DNA of 64,000 bases from Dermacentor variabilis. Taxonomy: Eukaryota > Arthropoda > Arachnida > Ixodida > Ixodidae. How positions within the stretch are numbered: the stretch's first letter is position 1; each line of letters opens with the position of its first letter. Of this stretch, positions 11,168 to 21,128 are shown piece by piece. The stretch is taken from positions 10,555,928 through 10,619,927 of the forward strand of contig NW_027460335.1 of the NCBI RefSeq assembly GCF_050947875.1. Direction: 5' to 3'. The translations under genes were made by a program, and so were the position numbers. Under the pieces are notes generated by a model. That model saw nothing but the letters and a program-made list of their open reading frames with translations, was not told where the DNA came from and did no database searches.

Positions 11168-12466
11168 TTAAAAAGTCCTTCTTAGTCGGGGTCTCTCTAA
11201 CGTACTTTTTGCTTTGGAGTTCATGGGAGAGCTAGATTTTTTCTCTGTCGGTGACCCTGTTCGTTTAGGAGATCGGGGGTCCATATCTACATCTTGATTT
11301 TCCACCCCATCTGTGCGGGAGAGACCAATTTGGTCGACTTTCTCAGGAGTTGATGGCTTTGGTAAATCGTTATTTGTGAATGGCTGCGCGGTCGATATTT
11401 CAATAGGTGGACTCCACGGTACACCCGACACCTGATCCACAATATTGAGTTTATTAGTTAGTTGAAGCCACGGAGTTAGTTGTGAGGACAGCACCTGAAC
11501 AAGGGAGTCGGTGAGATTTGTCATGATGCGCTCCATTGCCTTCTCCAATGCCTTTTCTACGGAAGCTGCCACAGCCTCAGAGATTGAGTTCTCCATAGAC
11601 AATGTTTGACGGGCCGTTATACCAGTATACCCTTGAGATCTGCTCTGAATTTCTCCAATGGCCTCACGACGAGAGCATCGACGTCTGTCAATTGTTTCGA
11701 GGATTTGCATTTCTTTTGCCCTTGCAGGGCAATTAGGTTCATTTGCGGGGCGCGGACCACTGCAAAGGCAGCACCACTCATTTCGGGAAGAACAGTCATT
11801 TGAATGATGGCCTTCTCCACAAATTCGGCATCGTCTGTTTGACCTGCAGGCTTTTATCGAGTGCCCAAACCGCCAGCACTTTATGCACTGAAGGACGCGA
11901 GGTGATAGAGGCTCAACTGGGTATATAAGTGGCCATGCCTTGATTTCCGATGGACGGTTCATTCCAGCGAAAGTAGCTATGGCTGTTTCAGTGGGCATGC
12001 GCTTATTATCAACGACACGGCTGCAACGATACACAGAAATCACGCCTGCCGCTGAAAACATTTCCAAGATTTCTGCCGGACATAGACTTATGTCGACACC
12101 GCGGACTAGGCCTTTGGTACATGCAAGGTGATGAGGAATGAAACTGCTCACCGGATGTGTCACAAAAACACCGCACTTCAGCAAATCTTGAACACAAGCC
12201 TGGTCTGACGAGCAGCAAAGAGTGCCCCCTCGGCCAAACTGTCGAACCTCGGTGATTTGTGGAAAATTGGCCGAGGCCATCCGGAGTTCAGTTTGAATTG
12301 CTTTGGGAACCTTCATGCGAATCACCCTGCCATCCCTCGGAACCAAAGCCACAGGTACGCTGCTCGTCCCACTGCGTAAGAAAATCTCCACCGGCCAATC
12401 AGAGTTAGGAACAGAAGCCGACCAGGAGGAAACCTCCTGGCCTGGCGATGAGAGTGACATTGCCAA
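11168..12466 (-). CDS. LINE ORF1, gag-like nucleic-acid-binding protein (432 aa)
   Basis: An uninterrupted 432-residue frame upstream of ORF2. The middle holds three cysteine clusters: CIKCWRFGHSIKAC and CRICGEGHHSNDC, both C-x2-C-x4-H-x4-C, and then CCLCSGPRPANEPNC. This is the arrangement of I-type LINE ORF1 proteins that coat the element RNA. An amphipathic stretch (SISEAVAASVEKALEKAMER) follows and could form a coiled coil. The tail is rich in Ser, Pro and Lys. The start is the first Met of the frame. Being fully open in a window of decayed elements, it marks this LINE as one of the most recent insertions here. Confidence 0.9.
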   Translation of the reverse strand: MAMSLSSPGQEVSSWSASVPNSDWPVEIFLRSGTSSVPVALVPRDGRVIRMKVPKAIQTELRMASANFPQITEVRQFGRGGTLCCSSDQACVQDLLKCGVFVTHPVSSFIPHHLACTKGLVRGVDISLCPAEILEMFSAAGVISVYRCSRVVDNKRMPTETAIATFAGMNRPSEIKAWPLIYPVEPLSPRVLQCIKCWRFGHSIKACRSNRRCRICGEGHHSNDCSSRNEWCCLCSGPRPANEPNCPARAKEMQILETIDRRRCSRREAIGEIQSRSQGYTGITARQTLSMENSISEAVAASVEKALEKAMERIMTNLTDSLVQVLSSQLTPWLQLTNKLNIVDQVSGVPWSPPIEISTAQPFTNNDLPKPSTPEKVDQIGLSRTDGVENQDVDMDPRSPKRTGSPTEKKSSSPMNSKAKSTLERPRLRRTF

Positions 12467-12625
12467 GAAATAGGAAATTACTCTGGAAGCTTAGCAGATC
12501 TTAAACAAAAGCTCAAAACCAATTACGTAAAACACACAGAATAAAAGAAACCGCCAGCTACTTGACCAGAACCAGTGTTCGGGAGCTCAGGCACCAGCTT
12601 GCCGCGTTTCACTCGCTCGTTCCAA

Positions 12626-12791
12626 CCGGCGCCTCTCCACCGTAAGAAATGCAACGAAGAAGTGCCGTTCAGTCAGGCGCATCACCACCACTTTACGTAC
12701 GAGCCCGGTTGCGACTGCTCGCAGGATTTTGAGAACCACACCGAGTTTCACCTCTCACTCTTTTCGTACCCTGTCAATAAACACCTTGACA
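12626..12791 (+). repeat. 3' LTR of Gypsy E1, right piece
   Basis: Resumes the LTR exactly where the left piece stops. The blocks aagtgccgttcagtcaggcg, ttttgagaaccacaccgag and tcaataaacaccttgaca match 5' LTR positions of about 900-1,049. It looks like a solo LTR if read alone, but the AGGC duplication shared with position 856 ties it to E1. Confidence 0.88.
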
Positions 12792-12795
12792 AGGC

Positions 12796-14560
12796 AGGGT
12801 TATCGCTGAAATCGGTTCCTGTCCCAGTGCGGGCAAGCTGGGCCCATAAAAAGTAAAACCTGCAAACAAACATTTGGCTTCGATGCAGGCTTTTTTAATG
12901 CACGATTTGTTGCACCAAAGGGCAGCATGTTTTCCTACTGGCAGCTAGCTTTAGAAATTTACAATGTCTTGTAGAGGCTTTGATTGACAAGTCGCGATCA
13001 CCTCTCACAAAAAAGGAGAATGAATATTCTCGGCAGCTTAGGTCATGGCTTAAAAATTTAAGTAAATACTGTGATTTTGCGTGCCAAAATCACGATTTAA
13101 TTAAGAGGCTGGCCGTATTCAGGAACTGGGGTATAATTTTGACCACCTGGAGTTGTTTACCATGCACCTAACGCACGGTACATGTACACCGGCGTGTTTG
13201 CATTTCACCTCAACGAAATCGGGCCACCACAGCCGGGACTTGATCGCGCGCCCTCAGGTTTAGCAGTGCAATGTCAAAGCCACTACACAAACATGGCGGC
13301 TATGTCACGGCTTGTCACTTGCAACTTTTGCAATTGCATTCCTCCAACTGCTGAAAGTCAAAAGTCAACAGGGAGATACCTTGTGTTCTTGAAACGTTCT
13401 TTAGGTGATGGAAACAGAAGCGCTTGAAAGGAAATATAGGCACGGTGTAACTTCAGAGGCATGGCATTGTGTACTATTTCTTGCTTTGAAGTTTTAAAAC
13501 CATCGATATTGGGTTGCAAGGGCGTTCATCAAAGGGTGAGCATGGCCGTTGTAGAACAAAGAACTCGTCTTTGCAGCTACCCTTAGAAATCGGAAAATGC
13601 GCAGTAAAGCCGTTATTGCCACCGCAGTTAAGGAAAGTGTCGCTTTTCTTTCGTAATATCTTTTTTAAAACCTTGTTCTAAAATAAATATTTCAAGGAGC
13701 ATATTTTATGCTGTTTACATTTGCGTTTCTTCAGTCGGTATATGTATCGGTCATTGTATCAAAGTGTCGTCGGTATGGGATGGTTAACACGTCTTCAAAG
13801 AAGCTGGTAATGAGATATATTACCCCAACGTATCCTAATATGCATTAGCATTCCTGGTAGGGTTCAGCTATTGTTTTCCTGAAATGTGTATGAGAAGATC
13901 TTGAAACATTATCAACTGAACCAACCAAATAATTTGTGTCACACTTTTTTGGTCAGATATCTTGACATGTACTAATCTCAATCCACAATTGCGAATTTCG
14001 CCATATTGTAAATATTCAAAATGTAAAGAATGGAAATGTGTGAAATATATCTGAAAAAGTGCTTTGTCGTGCTACAGAAGCAATATCTTCGACTTCAAGT
14101 AATGCTACTGAACACGTAAAATTGCAGTATATGCAACAATGAAAAAAACTGTAAGGTACAAAAAACAGTTATGTCGGCTTTATAGCTCCCAGCGCATTGC
14201 TAGCTGTTTGCGCTAATAAAATTACAATGGATAACACATACTGTACCACATCTTCTGCCTAAATTACTCGGTCCGACATACTGGTAGAAAAATAGAGGCA
14301 CGAAGAAACGAGCACAAGAAAACACATTGAGAGCACTGTCACCAAGTACTGTGTGTTCTTTAACGTGAAATCATTGTATGCCCCACTACGCAAAAGTCCG
14401 TTCTTGCAATCGGAGACGCCACCGAATGATGACACCAAAAATAGCCGATAGCACAGAATCAAACCACCACAAAGAACACTCGAACTGAAGTCAAATTCCC
14501 CAGGGAGGTTTCTGTAAACAAAGTAAATTATTGCCACTGAATAGAATATTAGGTAAACTT
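12796..14560. other. No recognised feature
   Basis: About 1.7 kb of mostly AT-rich sequence without a convincing frame. Short open stretches (12,980-13,171; 13,182-13,427; 14,259-14,537) match no family that I recognise. I found no inverted repeats or long direct repeats. Confidence 0.5.
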
Positions 14561-14565
14561 ATATC

Positions 14566-14650
14566 TGGAAATGGCATCGAACCAGGGCCTCCGGGATCCG
14601 AGACGAGCACGCTTCCTCGACGAAAAGTGGGTCCGCGCTGTTTTCTCTAG
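14566..14650 (-). repeat. tRNA-derived SINE fragment (Ruka-like)
   Basis: On the minus strand ggaagcgtgctcgtctcgg is followed by a B-box-like ggttcgatgcc. The spacing fits the right half of a tRNA. Tick genomes carry tRNA-derived SINEs of this kind (Ruka). The A-box half is not clear, so this may be a truncated SINE or a tRNA pseudogene. It lies at the 3' edge of the Tx1-like LINE. Confidence 0.45.
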
Positions 14651-14701
14651 CCAGGACGTAGTCACTTCGTGATCTCCAATTTCCATACAAACCTAGTAAT
14701 A

Positions 14702-15556
14702 TTAAAGTTTCAAGACTTCTGTTATTTTTCGATGCTGCACAGTCCCAAATTTTACGTCTTCCCACTTTGGATGTATACGTGCATCAAACAAAATTGGTAT
14801 GCTGTTCCACAAGTGTGCTGTGTTTGCGCGTTTGTAGAAAACAAAGTCCCGCTGCAAAGATTCTGGATAGAGGCAGAATGGGCAGTGCGTTGACCAGGGC
14901 ACAAAAAAAAGCCTTTGCTGCGTAGCCACGTTCTGACGGGTAAAACTTGGACTTGTAACTTACTCAAAAATCCTTAATCGAAATTTTTACATGATATTTT
15001 GGTAGACGCCTGAAAACGTCAACTGGCTATCAGATCGAGACCAATATAGTTGTGGTGGGAATAGCGTATTGATTGTGTTCTATAGAGACTCTTCCGTTTT
15101 ACATCTTTTTATGCACTCTTGGGAAAAACTCTGATCGATGAAGCGACTGTTCCACCTCTCTATTCCAGCTCCCGGTAGAATCCAAGGGCGCACTTGTGGG
15201 ACTACTTAGCCACCATCAATCCACTCACCCAAGTACCCCCGCCTAGGTGTTTCAAAGACTGAAGTATATTATGATTGGTTTCGTTTTTACAAAGGGTACT
15301 TATAAGCTTTGAGTTGTACCTCTACGTTTACCAGCCCTAGGCCTCGTTTTGCCTTACTTAAGAATAGATTACTGCGCCTCATGCGCTTAAACCGTGACTC
15401 CCAAGTATAGGCTGCACCAAATCTACGTACTTTATTCACATAAGCCGACAAACAGGCCATCATCTGCGCTGAGTACCATATAGCTGGAAAGATCACAAGG
15501 CTACCCACTAATGCTTTTTTCATAAGTGGGGCAGTTCTCCCGTGCCTCTGTTGCAC
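14702..15556 (-). pseudogene. Tx1-like LINE post-RT region and C-terminal zinc-like segment
   Basis: The first stretch (15,556-15,287) contains IWYSAQMMACLSAYVNKVRR and SKAKRGLGLVNVEVQLKAYK, typical of the region after RT in Tx1 elements. The second (14,929-14,702) contains FFVPWSTHCPFCLYPESLQ followed by a conserved WNSIPILFDA segment. Sequence between the two (15,286-14,930) is decayed. Confidence 0.75.
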
Positions 15557-15712
15557 TTTTGCAGCCAGAGTACCACGTCACATTGTATTTTCTCCATTCT
15601 GTAGATGGCCAGTATAAAAAAGCACACCGAGGTGGCTGATGATTCTAGACGTCCGCTTCACATATAAAAAGGTGGTTGGTTTTGATTCCCATACATCTAG
15701 CCATGCACCCGC

Positions 15713-16435
15713 TCACTTTTCACAATTCAATTTATCTCCAGACATCTTACAGAAGTCCAAGACATGCTGCACTCCTTGGCGGACTTCTTCTTTAGAGGCA
15801 CGCACAAGCGTAAGGTCATTGGCGCAGGCAAGGACTTTCTGAGAAGTATCTCTGAAAATGAAAGCTTTTGTGTAACAGTCGTTCAGAATTGTTCGGCAAA
15901 GGGGTTCCAAGTAGTTAAGAGCAAAATGAACTGGTGACATAAGACATCATTCCCTAACGGACCTGTTTAGCTCTATTGCCAGCGTTGTTTGCCAGTTTAT
16001 TACCAGTCCCCTCGACCTTTGTTTGTAGCAGACATATATATTTAAGAAGCTGGTCCCTAATGTTGCAGCCCTAATCAAGTTCCAGAGAAAGTCATGTGCT
16101 ACTCTGTCAAAAACCTTGCTGATATCCACTCGCAAAACTGCTGCCCTGCATCCATCAACGAAGGTGGCTTCGCACAGTATCCGGCTGGCATGGAAATTAT
16201 CACTGACACGACGTCCTTTCATGTCATATTATCGGTGGTTCCTTATGACTGTTTGAAAGGCAAGTAGTCTAGCTATAATTTTAGCAAGAATTTTGTAATC
16301 GATCGTTGAAATACCAATGGGGCGGAAATCGGTCACTGTCGGCACTTGCCTTGATTTATTCTTCAGCAGTACGACAGTAAGACCTCTTCGTATATATGGC
16401 GGCAGCAATCCTCGTTTCAAAATGTCATCGTACAC
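15713..16435 (-). pseudogene. Tx1-like LINE reverse transcriptase core
   Basis: Three consecutive open stretches in shifting frames give the RT motifs. These are VVLLKNKSRQ..DFRPIGISTIDYK (16,435-16,229), RRVSDNFHASRI then AVLRVDISKVFDRVAHDFLW (16,222-15,947), and the active-site region LACANDLTLVRAS (15,940-15,713). There the usual A-D-D reads A-N-D, so the first aspartate is lost. It would copy LINE RNA by target-primed reverse transcription. It is not functional. Confidence 0.85.
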
Positions 16436-16937
16436 GGCGAGTAATATTGGGACTAATTGCGGTGGAAATTCCTGGTAAAAGGCAGTGCTGAGTCAATCAA
16501 CTATAGGCGACTTCCTTGGTTTTAGCTTATGTTATGTATGACCCATTGTATTTCGCTTTCGTATATACATTGATCCGCTTGCTGTTTTGTCTCATCATCA
16601 GCGCAATTTAAGGCTGAAGTCTACGTTTGTAAGAGCTCATGGTCTCATGTGTTACTTTTGTATTTGAAGAGGTCTTTGTATCCTTGGGGAAACGTCGATA
16701 TCGTTTTGTGATGTGAGACTGCTGTCTCCGCGTTGTATTGCTTCTATTTTGTTTTTCCTGCCACGCTGTCTTCCCTTTGTCTAGAAAATCGTCGCCAGTT
16801 TCTCATCTCTTTGCTGTGATACCTTTGTATACTTTCTGCATTATTGACAGCAGCTGCCCTTAGCACTCTTTGATATCTTCTGTAAGGGTATCCGGGTGAC
16901 TGTTTTCAGCTTCGATTAAATTTTTCACAGTTGATCT

Positions 16938-17128
16938 TGTTACACGAACGATGGATTAAGAACTGGAGGCTATTCACAAGATATATACAAAGGATGACTG
17001 CAGCGCTTGCCAGTTCAGCCGACAGATTGAGAGCCAGAGAGCGTTCGTCATCTTTGTCGGGGGCACCCGCGTGCATCGTCCACAAGAAACACGCAATATG
17101 CATGTATCAATATAAAGCTCAGGTTTCA
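16938..17128 (-). repeat. Solo LTR (191 bp) of the Gypsy E2 family
   Basis: On the minus strand it starts TGAAACCTGAGC and ends GTGTAACA (TG..CA). It is flanked by a perfect 4-bp duplication ATCT (16,934-16,937 and 17,129-17,132). It matches the E2 5' LTR (25,609-25,785) through blocks such as gcgtgtttcttgtggacgat and gaacgctctctggctct, and in the TAACA end. It interrupts the linker between endonuclease and RT of the Tx1-like LINE. It is left by recombination between two LTRs of a former full element. Confidence 0.88.
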
Positions 17129-17628
17129 ATCTATTTTAGTGCTGCTTTTTGCTGTCCTTTTGTAACTGGAAAGAATCGTATTCTTTTATCTTTTCCCACA
17201 ATATCGCGTCTACGTTTCCTCCTTTCGTTCTTTCCTTGATTAGCTTTCTACTGCTGTAGCATACATCTTTTTCATCCAGCAGACTCTCATCCAGTTTCCA
17301 CAACTGCCACTGCTTGCGTCTCTTTCTTGTTCTTTGCTTTTATTCAAATATCGTGGCCCAAGCGCGTGATCTTAGAATGCGACACGTTTCAACTTTTAGC
17401 ACACAGCCTACGATGAGAGGTCGCTAGACACGTAATACCAATAAAGCCCCCTAGCCAATGCATAAAACAATCATTATCTCCTGGGGCAAGTTTGGTAACA
17501 CACTGCAAGTCATAGTCTCCGAAACGCTTCCTGAGCTCTGCTAGGCTGATATCTGGAGATCAATTTTTCAAACAATCGAAAGCACATAAAACACAATGTC
17601 TTCGGCAAATATGGTATGGCACGCTTAA

Positions 17629-18134
17629 AGGGACACTAAAGCGAAACAATGAATCAGTTTAGACTAATGAAGCATTGTTTGAGAACCCCGCAGGCAGTCG
17701 TTTAAAAAAATAGTTTGATAATTAGATGAAAAAATGAAGGTCCAAGTATTAGTATTTGAATTTCGTGACGAAACCCCAGCGCTGGTACGTGAGCATGACG
17801 TCAGGGATTCCAAAGTATGTTTTCGCATTTGGGCCGCGTTGGCTGAATAAAGGTTCCCGAAACTTGCCATGTTTAATATCTGGTTCCTTTAGAATACAAT
17901 GTAGTCAATCTGTAGCGCTAAATATATAATTAGTAGGCCTTAGAAGATGCCATCCGAATCCAAGACGTCACAGCCCCCAGGAGCGGGAACTTAAGTAGGC
18001 GTCGCTACACGTTTTTCGTTCTTGCGCTTTTTCTGGCTTACCAAACGTCTTAGCATTGCTAGAGTGGTGTTTTTGGTGTTGTAGAACTGCAATTTACTGA
18101 TGCAGAAGAAATCATTTTTCTCTTTAGTGTCCCT
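17629..18134. mobile_element. TTAA-flanked MITE, 506 bp
   Basis: Terminal inverted repeats agggacactaaag (13 bp perfect), flanked on both sides by TTAA (17,625-17,628 and 18,135-18,138). Bases outside the TTAA do not match between sides, so TTAA is most likely the target duplication. No coding capacity. It shares its end sequence with the larger element at 42,480-43,897. It lies inside the endonuclease part of the Tx1-like LINE. Tick introns are, from memory, full of this family. Confidence 0.87.
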
Positions 18135-18139
18135 TTAAA

Positions 18140-18560
18140 CAAGATAATGCCTCAAGCCTAGAAAAAAATTGTTTTCGTAGCGATGTGTCATTCGGAGCAT
18201 GAATCGAAATAAGCTTACATGGTCCTTTGCAGTATAATAAATCCACACTGCATACACGGCCGTTTTGGTCCTTATCCCACTAAGGGTAGACTAGTACCAC
18301 TGAGTGTTTCTTTACCAAAACTGCCGTCCTCTCACCACATACACAAGCAGGCGACAAATGATATTAGTACTGTTGCGAACGAAGTGGTCCATCTGTTTCA
18401 ACTGCACACTCGATGAAAATTTGGTCTCCTGAATAAGAGCTTTCTCAATATTTTCTTGGAAAAGTAGATTTAGAAACCAATGCTTCATCCCGCGCGCGAC
18501 CAAGCTCACGCAGTTAAAGGATAGTTGCTTTAAATAAGACATACTGAAAAAAACAAATTC
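18140..18560 (-). pseudogene. Tx1-like LINE endonuclease, N-terminal part
   Basis: Starts near 18,542 with LKQLSFNCVSL..GMKHWFLNLLFQENIEKALIQET, the opening beta-strand and QE-T motif of an APE-type endonuclease. The segment LISIHAPND follows near 18,210. The frame changes in between. It is then cut by the MITE at 18,134. Confidence 0.8.
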
Positions 18561-18697
18561 GCAGGTTCGCCAAAAAGGTTAAGCACCGTTTGCGATAGTA
18601 AATTAGTAGATAGCTGTACGAAGTAAGGATAGTTGTTTTATCGGCCGTGCAAACTTGTAAACATTGGTTTACGGCCTAAATAACCAATTACAAGATA

Positions 18698-18987
18698 TGT
18701 AAGCGTGACTAAATGCCCATCCCTTCCCCGTATCCTTCTTGCAAACCGCACTATAGATCAGTGGGAAGGCGACCTTCGCGACGGCATTTCTGAGGGCCGC
18801 CGGGCACTGATCCGCCGGACAGGGGTCATCGCCGAAGACCTCACAGGACCCCGGTTTTCCCAGTTTTCCTTTGTCTGTCAATAAAAAGCGCTTTCTTCAA
18901 TGAGGACGTAGAAAAAACACCCACATAAAAGCAGCGTTGTCTTTGTGTGTCTCCTTCTTTCTACGTCCTTCTTCAGTCACGCTTACA
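18698..18987. repeat. 290-bp unit bounded by a 13-bp inverted repeat
   Basis: tgtaagcgtgact (18,698-18,710) and its exact complement (18,975-18,987). A second inner inverted pair, gaggacgtagaaa (near 18,901) and tttctacgtcctt (near 18,958), lies close to the right end. It begins TG and ends CA but no target duplication is visible. An aataaa signal is at about 18,881. It could be a small DNA transposon relic. Confidence 0.5.
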
Positions 18988-19324
18988 CATTCTATGATAG
19001 ATTAAAACCAACTCGCCCGTCAGCGTGTTTTAAGTAAGCTAACCAGCGCTGTGTCGCGCCCGCACAAGTAAACATGATCACATCTCGCTCGATGGCAGCG
19101 GAACTGTCTGTGAAAATGCTGTAGTTAAGAATCGCTGCAGCAACAGCGAGGCAATTGACCTCCGTGCATCTGTCGCTTCACTACAAACGAAACGTCGAAA
19201 ACACTGCGCACACAAAGCTACTAGCACTATGAGCACTCTGCAAGTATCGGAGATCGCTTCGAAGATGAGATCCGCGTGGGAACGCACTTTGGCCACGTCG
19301 CACATTGCTTTTATTACACACGAA

Positions 19325-19520
19325 TGCCGCAAGGTATCCCTACGGCGTCCGCGATTCACGTGGCCAAGACCCTAGTAGGCGCCGCGGCTGTCTCTACTCT
19401 GTAAGGAGCGGCGGGCGAGGAGGAGAGCGAGGAACGCTAGCAGTCGCCGGCGAAGAACGTCCCTCCTGTCTCCCCTGACCCCCCTGGGTCGCGCCCCATA
19501 GGAAAGGGCACGCGTTTAGG
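19325..19520 (+). repeat. GC-rich repeat, copy A
   Basis: Diverged copy of the sequence at 20,476-20,690. Shared order of blocks: tccctacggcg, gattc(a/g)cgtggccaa, tctctactct, gccg..gaa.aac, cctgacccc, and ataggaaagggcacgcg / acaggaaagggaacgca. Part of a larger tick repeat, I believe. Copies A and B flank a LINE tail. Confidence 0.7.
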
Positions 19521-19584
19521 TGTAGCCGCTAAAGAAGAAGCGGATACCTACGCCTAAGCTGCCCATCATGATGTAGTCCCGGTT

Positions 19585-20190
19585 ACCAGAGCTGTAGCGG
19601 CTTCGGATTACACGAGATATCGGCTACGATGCCTGCTCACCTCTATTCATCCGGAATCCCGACTGGCTAGTGGCAGGCCCCACTAACCACTTCCGGAGAA
19701 CGGCCTCTCCAGAAGAGACACTCCACACTCCTGCGCTTGCGGACTGGCTGCACCTGGACTGCGGCTCGGCTGTACACCAAGGGCCGCGCCACGTCACCTG
19801 CCTGCAAGAGGTGCGGAGACCCCGAGACTCTAGAGCACCTTCTCTGTGCCTGCCCATCCTTGGCGCAGAAACGCTCCACAGTGATCGACACCTACAGACG
19901 CCAGGGCCTTCCAGCGGCCACAGAGACTGACCTGCTGTTCCCGGTGTGTCCACAGCTCCCTGCGCTGCGAAGCCTGCTGGAGTTTATAAGTTGCGCGGGA
20001 ATAGACACCCTATAAGCGCCCGCTACAATCGCTGGCAACTTTACTGAGAACTGCCACCTGTCACGCATAGTGGAGTCTATTAGGCCACATACTCCCTCTT
20101 TCTCTATCATCTTTCACTTTCCACTCCCTCTCCCCTGACGACGCTTCACCATGCTCCCTCACGGGTTGCAGAATCAAACGTCCTTCCTTT
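19585..20190 (+). pseudogene. 5'-truncated LINE tail (C-terminal zinc-like domain and 3' UTR)
   Basis: The frame to about 20,012 encodes RLYTKGRATSPACKRCGDPE, then TLEHLLCACPSLAQKR and a closing LLEFISCAGID. This is the Cys/His-rich C-terminus after RNase H in I-type LINEs (C-x2-C..H..C). A 3' UTR follows to about 20,190. Nothing upstream is left, as expected from incomplete reverse transcription. It lies between two copies of a GC-rich repeat. Confidence 0.82.
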
Positions 20191-20475
20191 CTTTAGATCA
20201 CCAACACTATCATTTGGGCGCCGTTCCTCGCTCGCGCGCGCGAGATTGAACCACGTTTGCCGGCTCACCTTCACACGCTTTCTCTCATACGGAAGCTCAC
20301 GCCAATGGTGACGCCAACGGCGACTTCAGAAATGCACCTAGAGTGCCCATATTATTGCTATCACGTTAAAAGTATGCGCGCCTCTGCTATCGCAAACACC
20401 AGAGACCAATGGAGCTAGGGGAAGGCTAGTAAAGTGGTGCCAAACCACATACAAGACACACAAGCGCCGGCAACG

Positions 20476-20690
20476 CGTCCCTACGGCGGCCGCCAGAGGC
20501 GTCAACAACGGCGTCTCCGATTCGCGTGGCCAATTAGGTAGTAGACGCTGCGGTTTTCTCTACTCTATACGCAGCGACGGGTATCGAGGCACCCTAGGAG
20601 CCGCCGGAAAAGAACACCTGACCCCCTGCCTCGTGCGCCACAGGAAAGGGAACGCATCCGGGCTACGTTCCTCGCTCGCGTGGGCGCCGC
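20476..20690 (+). repeat. GC-rich repeat, copy B
   Basis: Longer diverged partner of 19,325-19,520, with extra sequence after tacggcgg. The string cgttcctcgctcgcg occurs here (20,665) and also near 20,223, so the repeat unit extends further. Confidence 0.7.
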
Positions 20691-20703
20691 TCCAGCTCCC
20701 CCG

Positions 20704-21118
20704 CTAGGCTCCACCCATTCTCGTGACGTGGTTATACTGCCCGATGCAATTTTTGTAATCTGCTTTCAGTCTCTCTGTCAGCTCTCTTTCCGCCAGCTTC
20801 GCGATGCTGCGGACGTAAAGAGAATCCGAGCGAGACTCTAACAGCTCCACGGTAAAACTACCGTTACTCCGGCTAATGCTGCATAGCTTTGAGGCGAGAT
20901 TTTCATATGTAACAAGGAACGCTTGTGAGCAAAACTTGAACACTCTTCTATAAATAACCTCCCATCAGAAAACTAGCGCAAAAAGAAGCAATACTTGATG
21001 CATCTGAACTGATTTAGTGTTTCTCTTTCGTGTTCTTTTAAAGCCAAATCCCTAAGTTTATTCAGTGACGTATGTGTCCCAACGCCTATTGTTAACATTC
21101 AAACCACTTGGGTCTTAC
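20704..21118. other. No recognised feature
   Basis: One minus-strand frame (20,704-20,943) with no recognisable family. The rest is AT-rich. Confidence 0.45.
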
Positions 21119-21128
21119 TTAAAGTGCC

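Larger units (their letters stand above)
7273..12625 (-). mobile_element. I-superclade LINE, nearly complete, nested in the E1 3' LTR
   Basis: Reading on the minus strand: a 5' leader (12,625-12,467), an open ORF1 (12,466-11,168), ORF2 with APE endonuclease, RT and RNase H (about 11,130-7,508), and a 3' UTR. The 3' UTR holds a caaatcccccatagtgggc motif that I associate with tick LINE tails, and ends in a gggacacaagacaag tail. Target duplication is ccggcgcatc (7,263-7,272) against ccggcgcctc (12,626-12,635), 9 of 10 matching. An RNase H domain after RT places it with I/Ingi/LOA-type LINEs. ORF1 is intact while ORF2 has a few stops and frameshifts, so it is younger than its host element. Confidence 0.9.
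860..12791 (+). mobile_element. Gypsy (Ty3-type) LTR retrotransposon E1 with two nested insertions
   Basis: The element starts TGTAACG and ends TTGACA, and is flanked by a perfect 4-bp duplication AGGC (856-859 and 12,792-12,795), the size Gypsy integrases make. In order it has a 5' LTR, primer site, gag with one zinc knuckle, protease, RT, RNase H, integrase with a GPY/F-type tail, purine tract and 3' LTR. The order RT - RNase H - integrase is that of Ty3/Gypsy. A DNA transposon (4,887-6,237) splits integrase and a minus-strand LINE (about 7,273-12,625) splits the 3' LTR; without them the element is about 5.2 kb. Frames are broken many times and the RT active site is missing, so it is dead. 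The ends and the two nested units each have their own target duplications, which makes this assignment firm. Confidence 0.93.
14651..18560 (-). mobile_element. Tx1/L1-like LINE, decayed, with two nested insertions
   Basis: Minus-strand order: endonuclease start near 18,540, endonuclease segment LISIHAPNDTS near 18,210, linker (EKIKEYDSFQLQ near 17,190), RT (16,435-15,713), post-RT region (15,556-15,287) and C-terminal zinc-like region (14,929-14,570). The endonuclease is cut by a TTAA MITE (17,629-18,134) and the linker by a solo LTR (16,938-17,128). Removing both brings the parts into their expected order. The motifs DFRPIGISTIDYKILAKIIA and LALEPLCR-like text fit the Tx1/L1 branch rather than I or Jockey. 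There are many stops and shifts. Confidence 0.82.

Noticed and set aside
12648..12791. Independent solo LTR
   Set aside because: It continues the E1 3' LTR broken at 7,272, and its right flank shares the AGGC duplication with the left end of E1.
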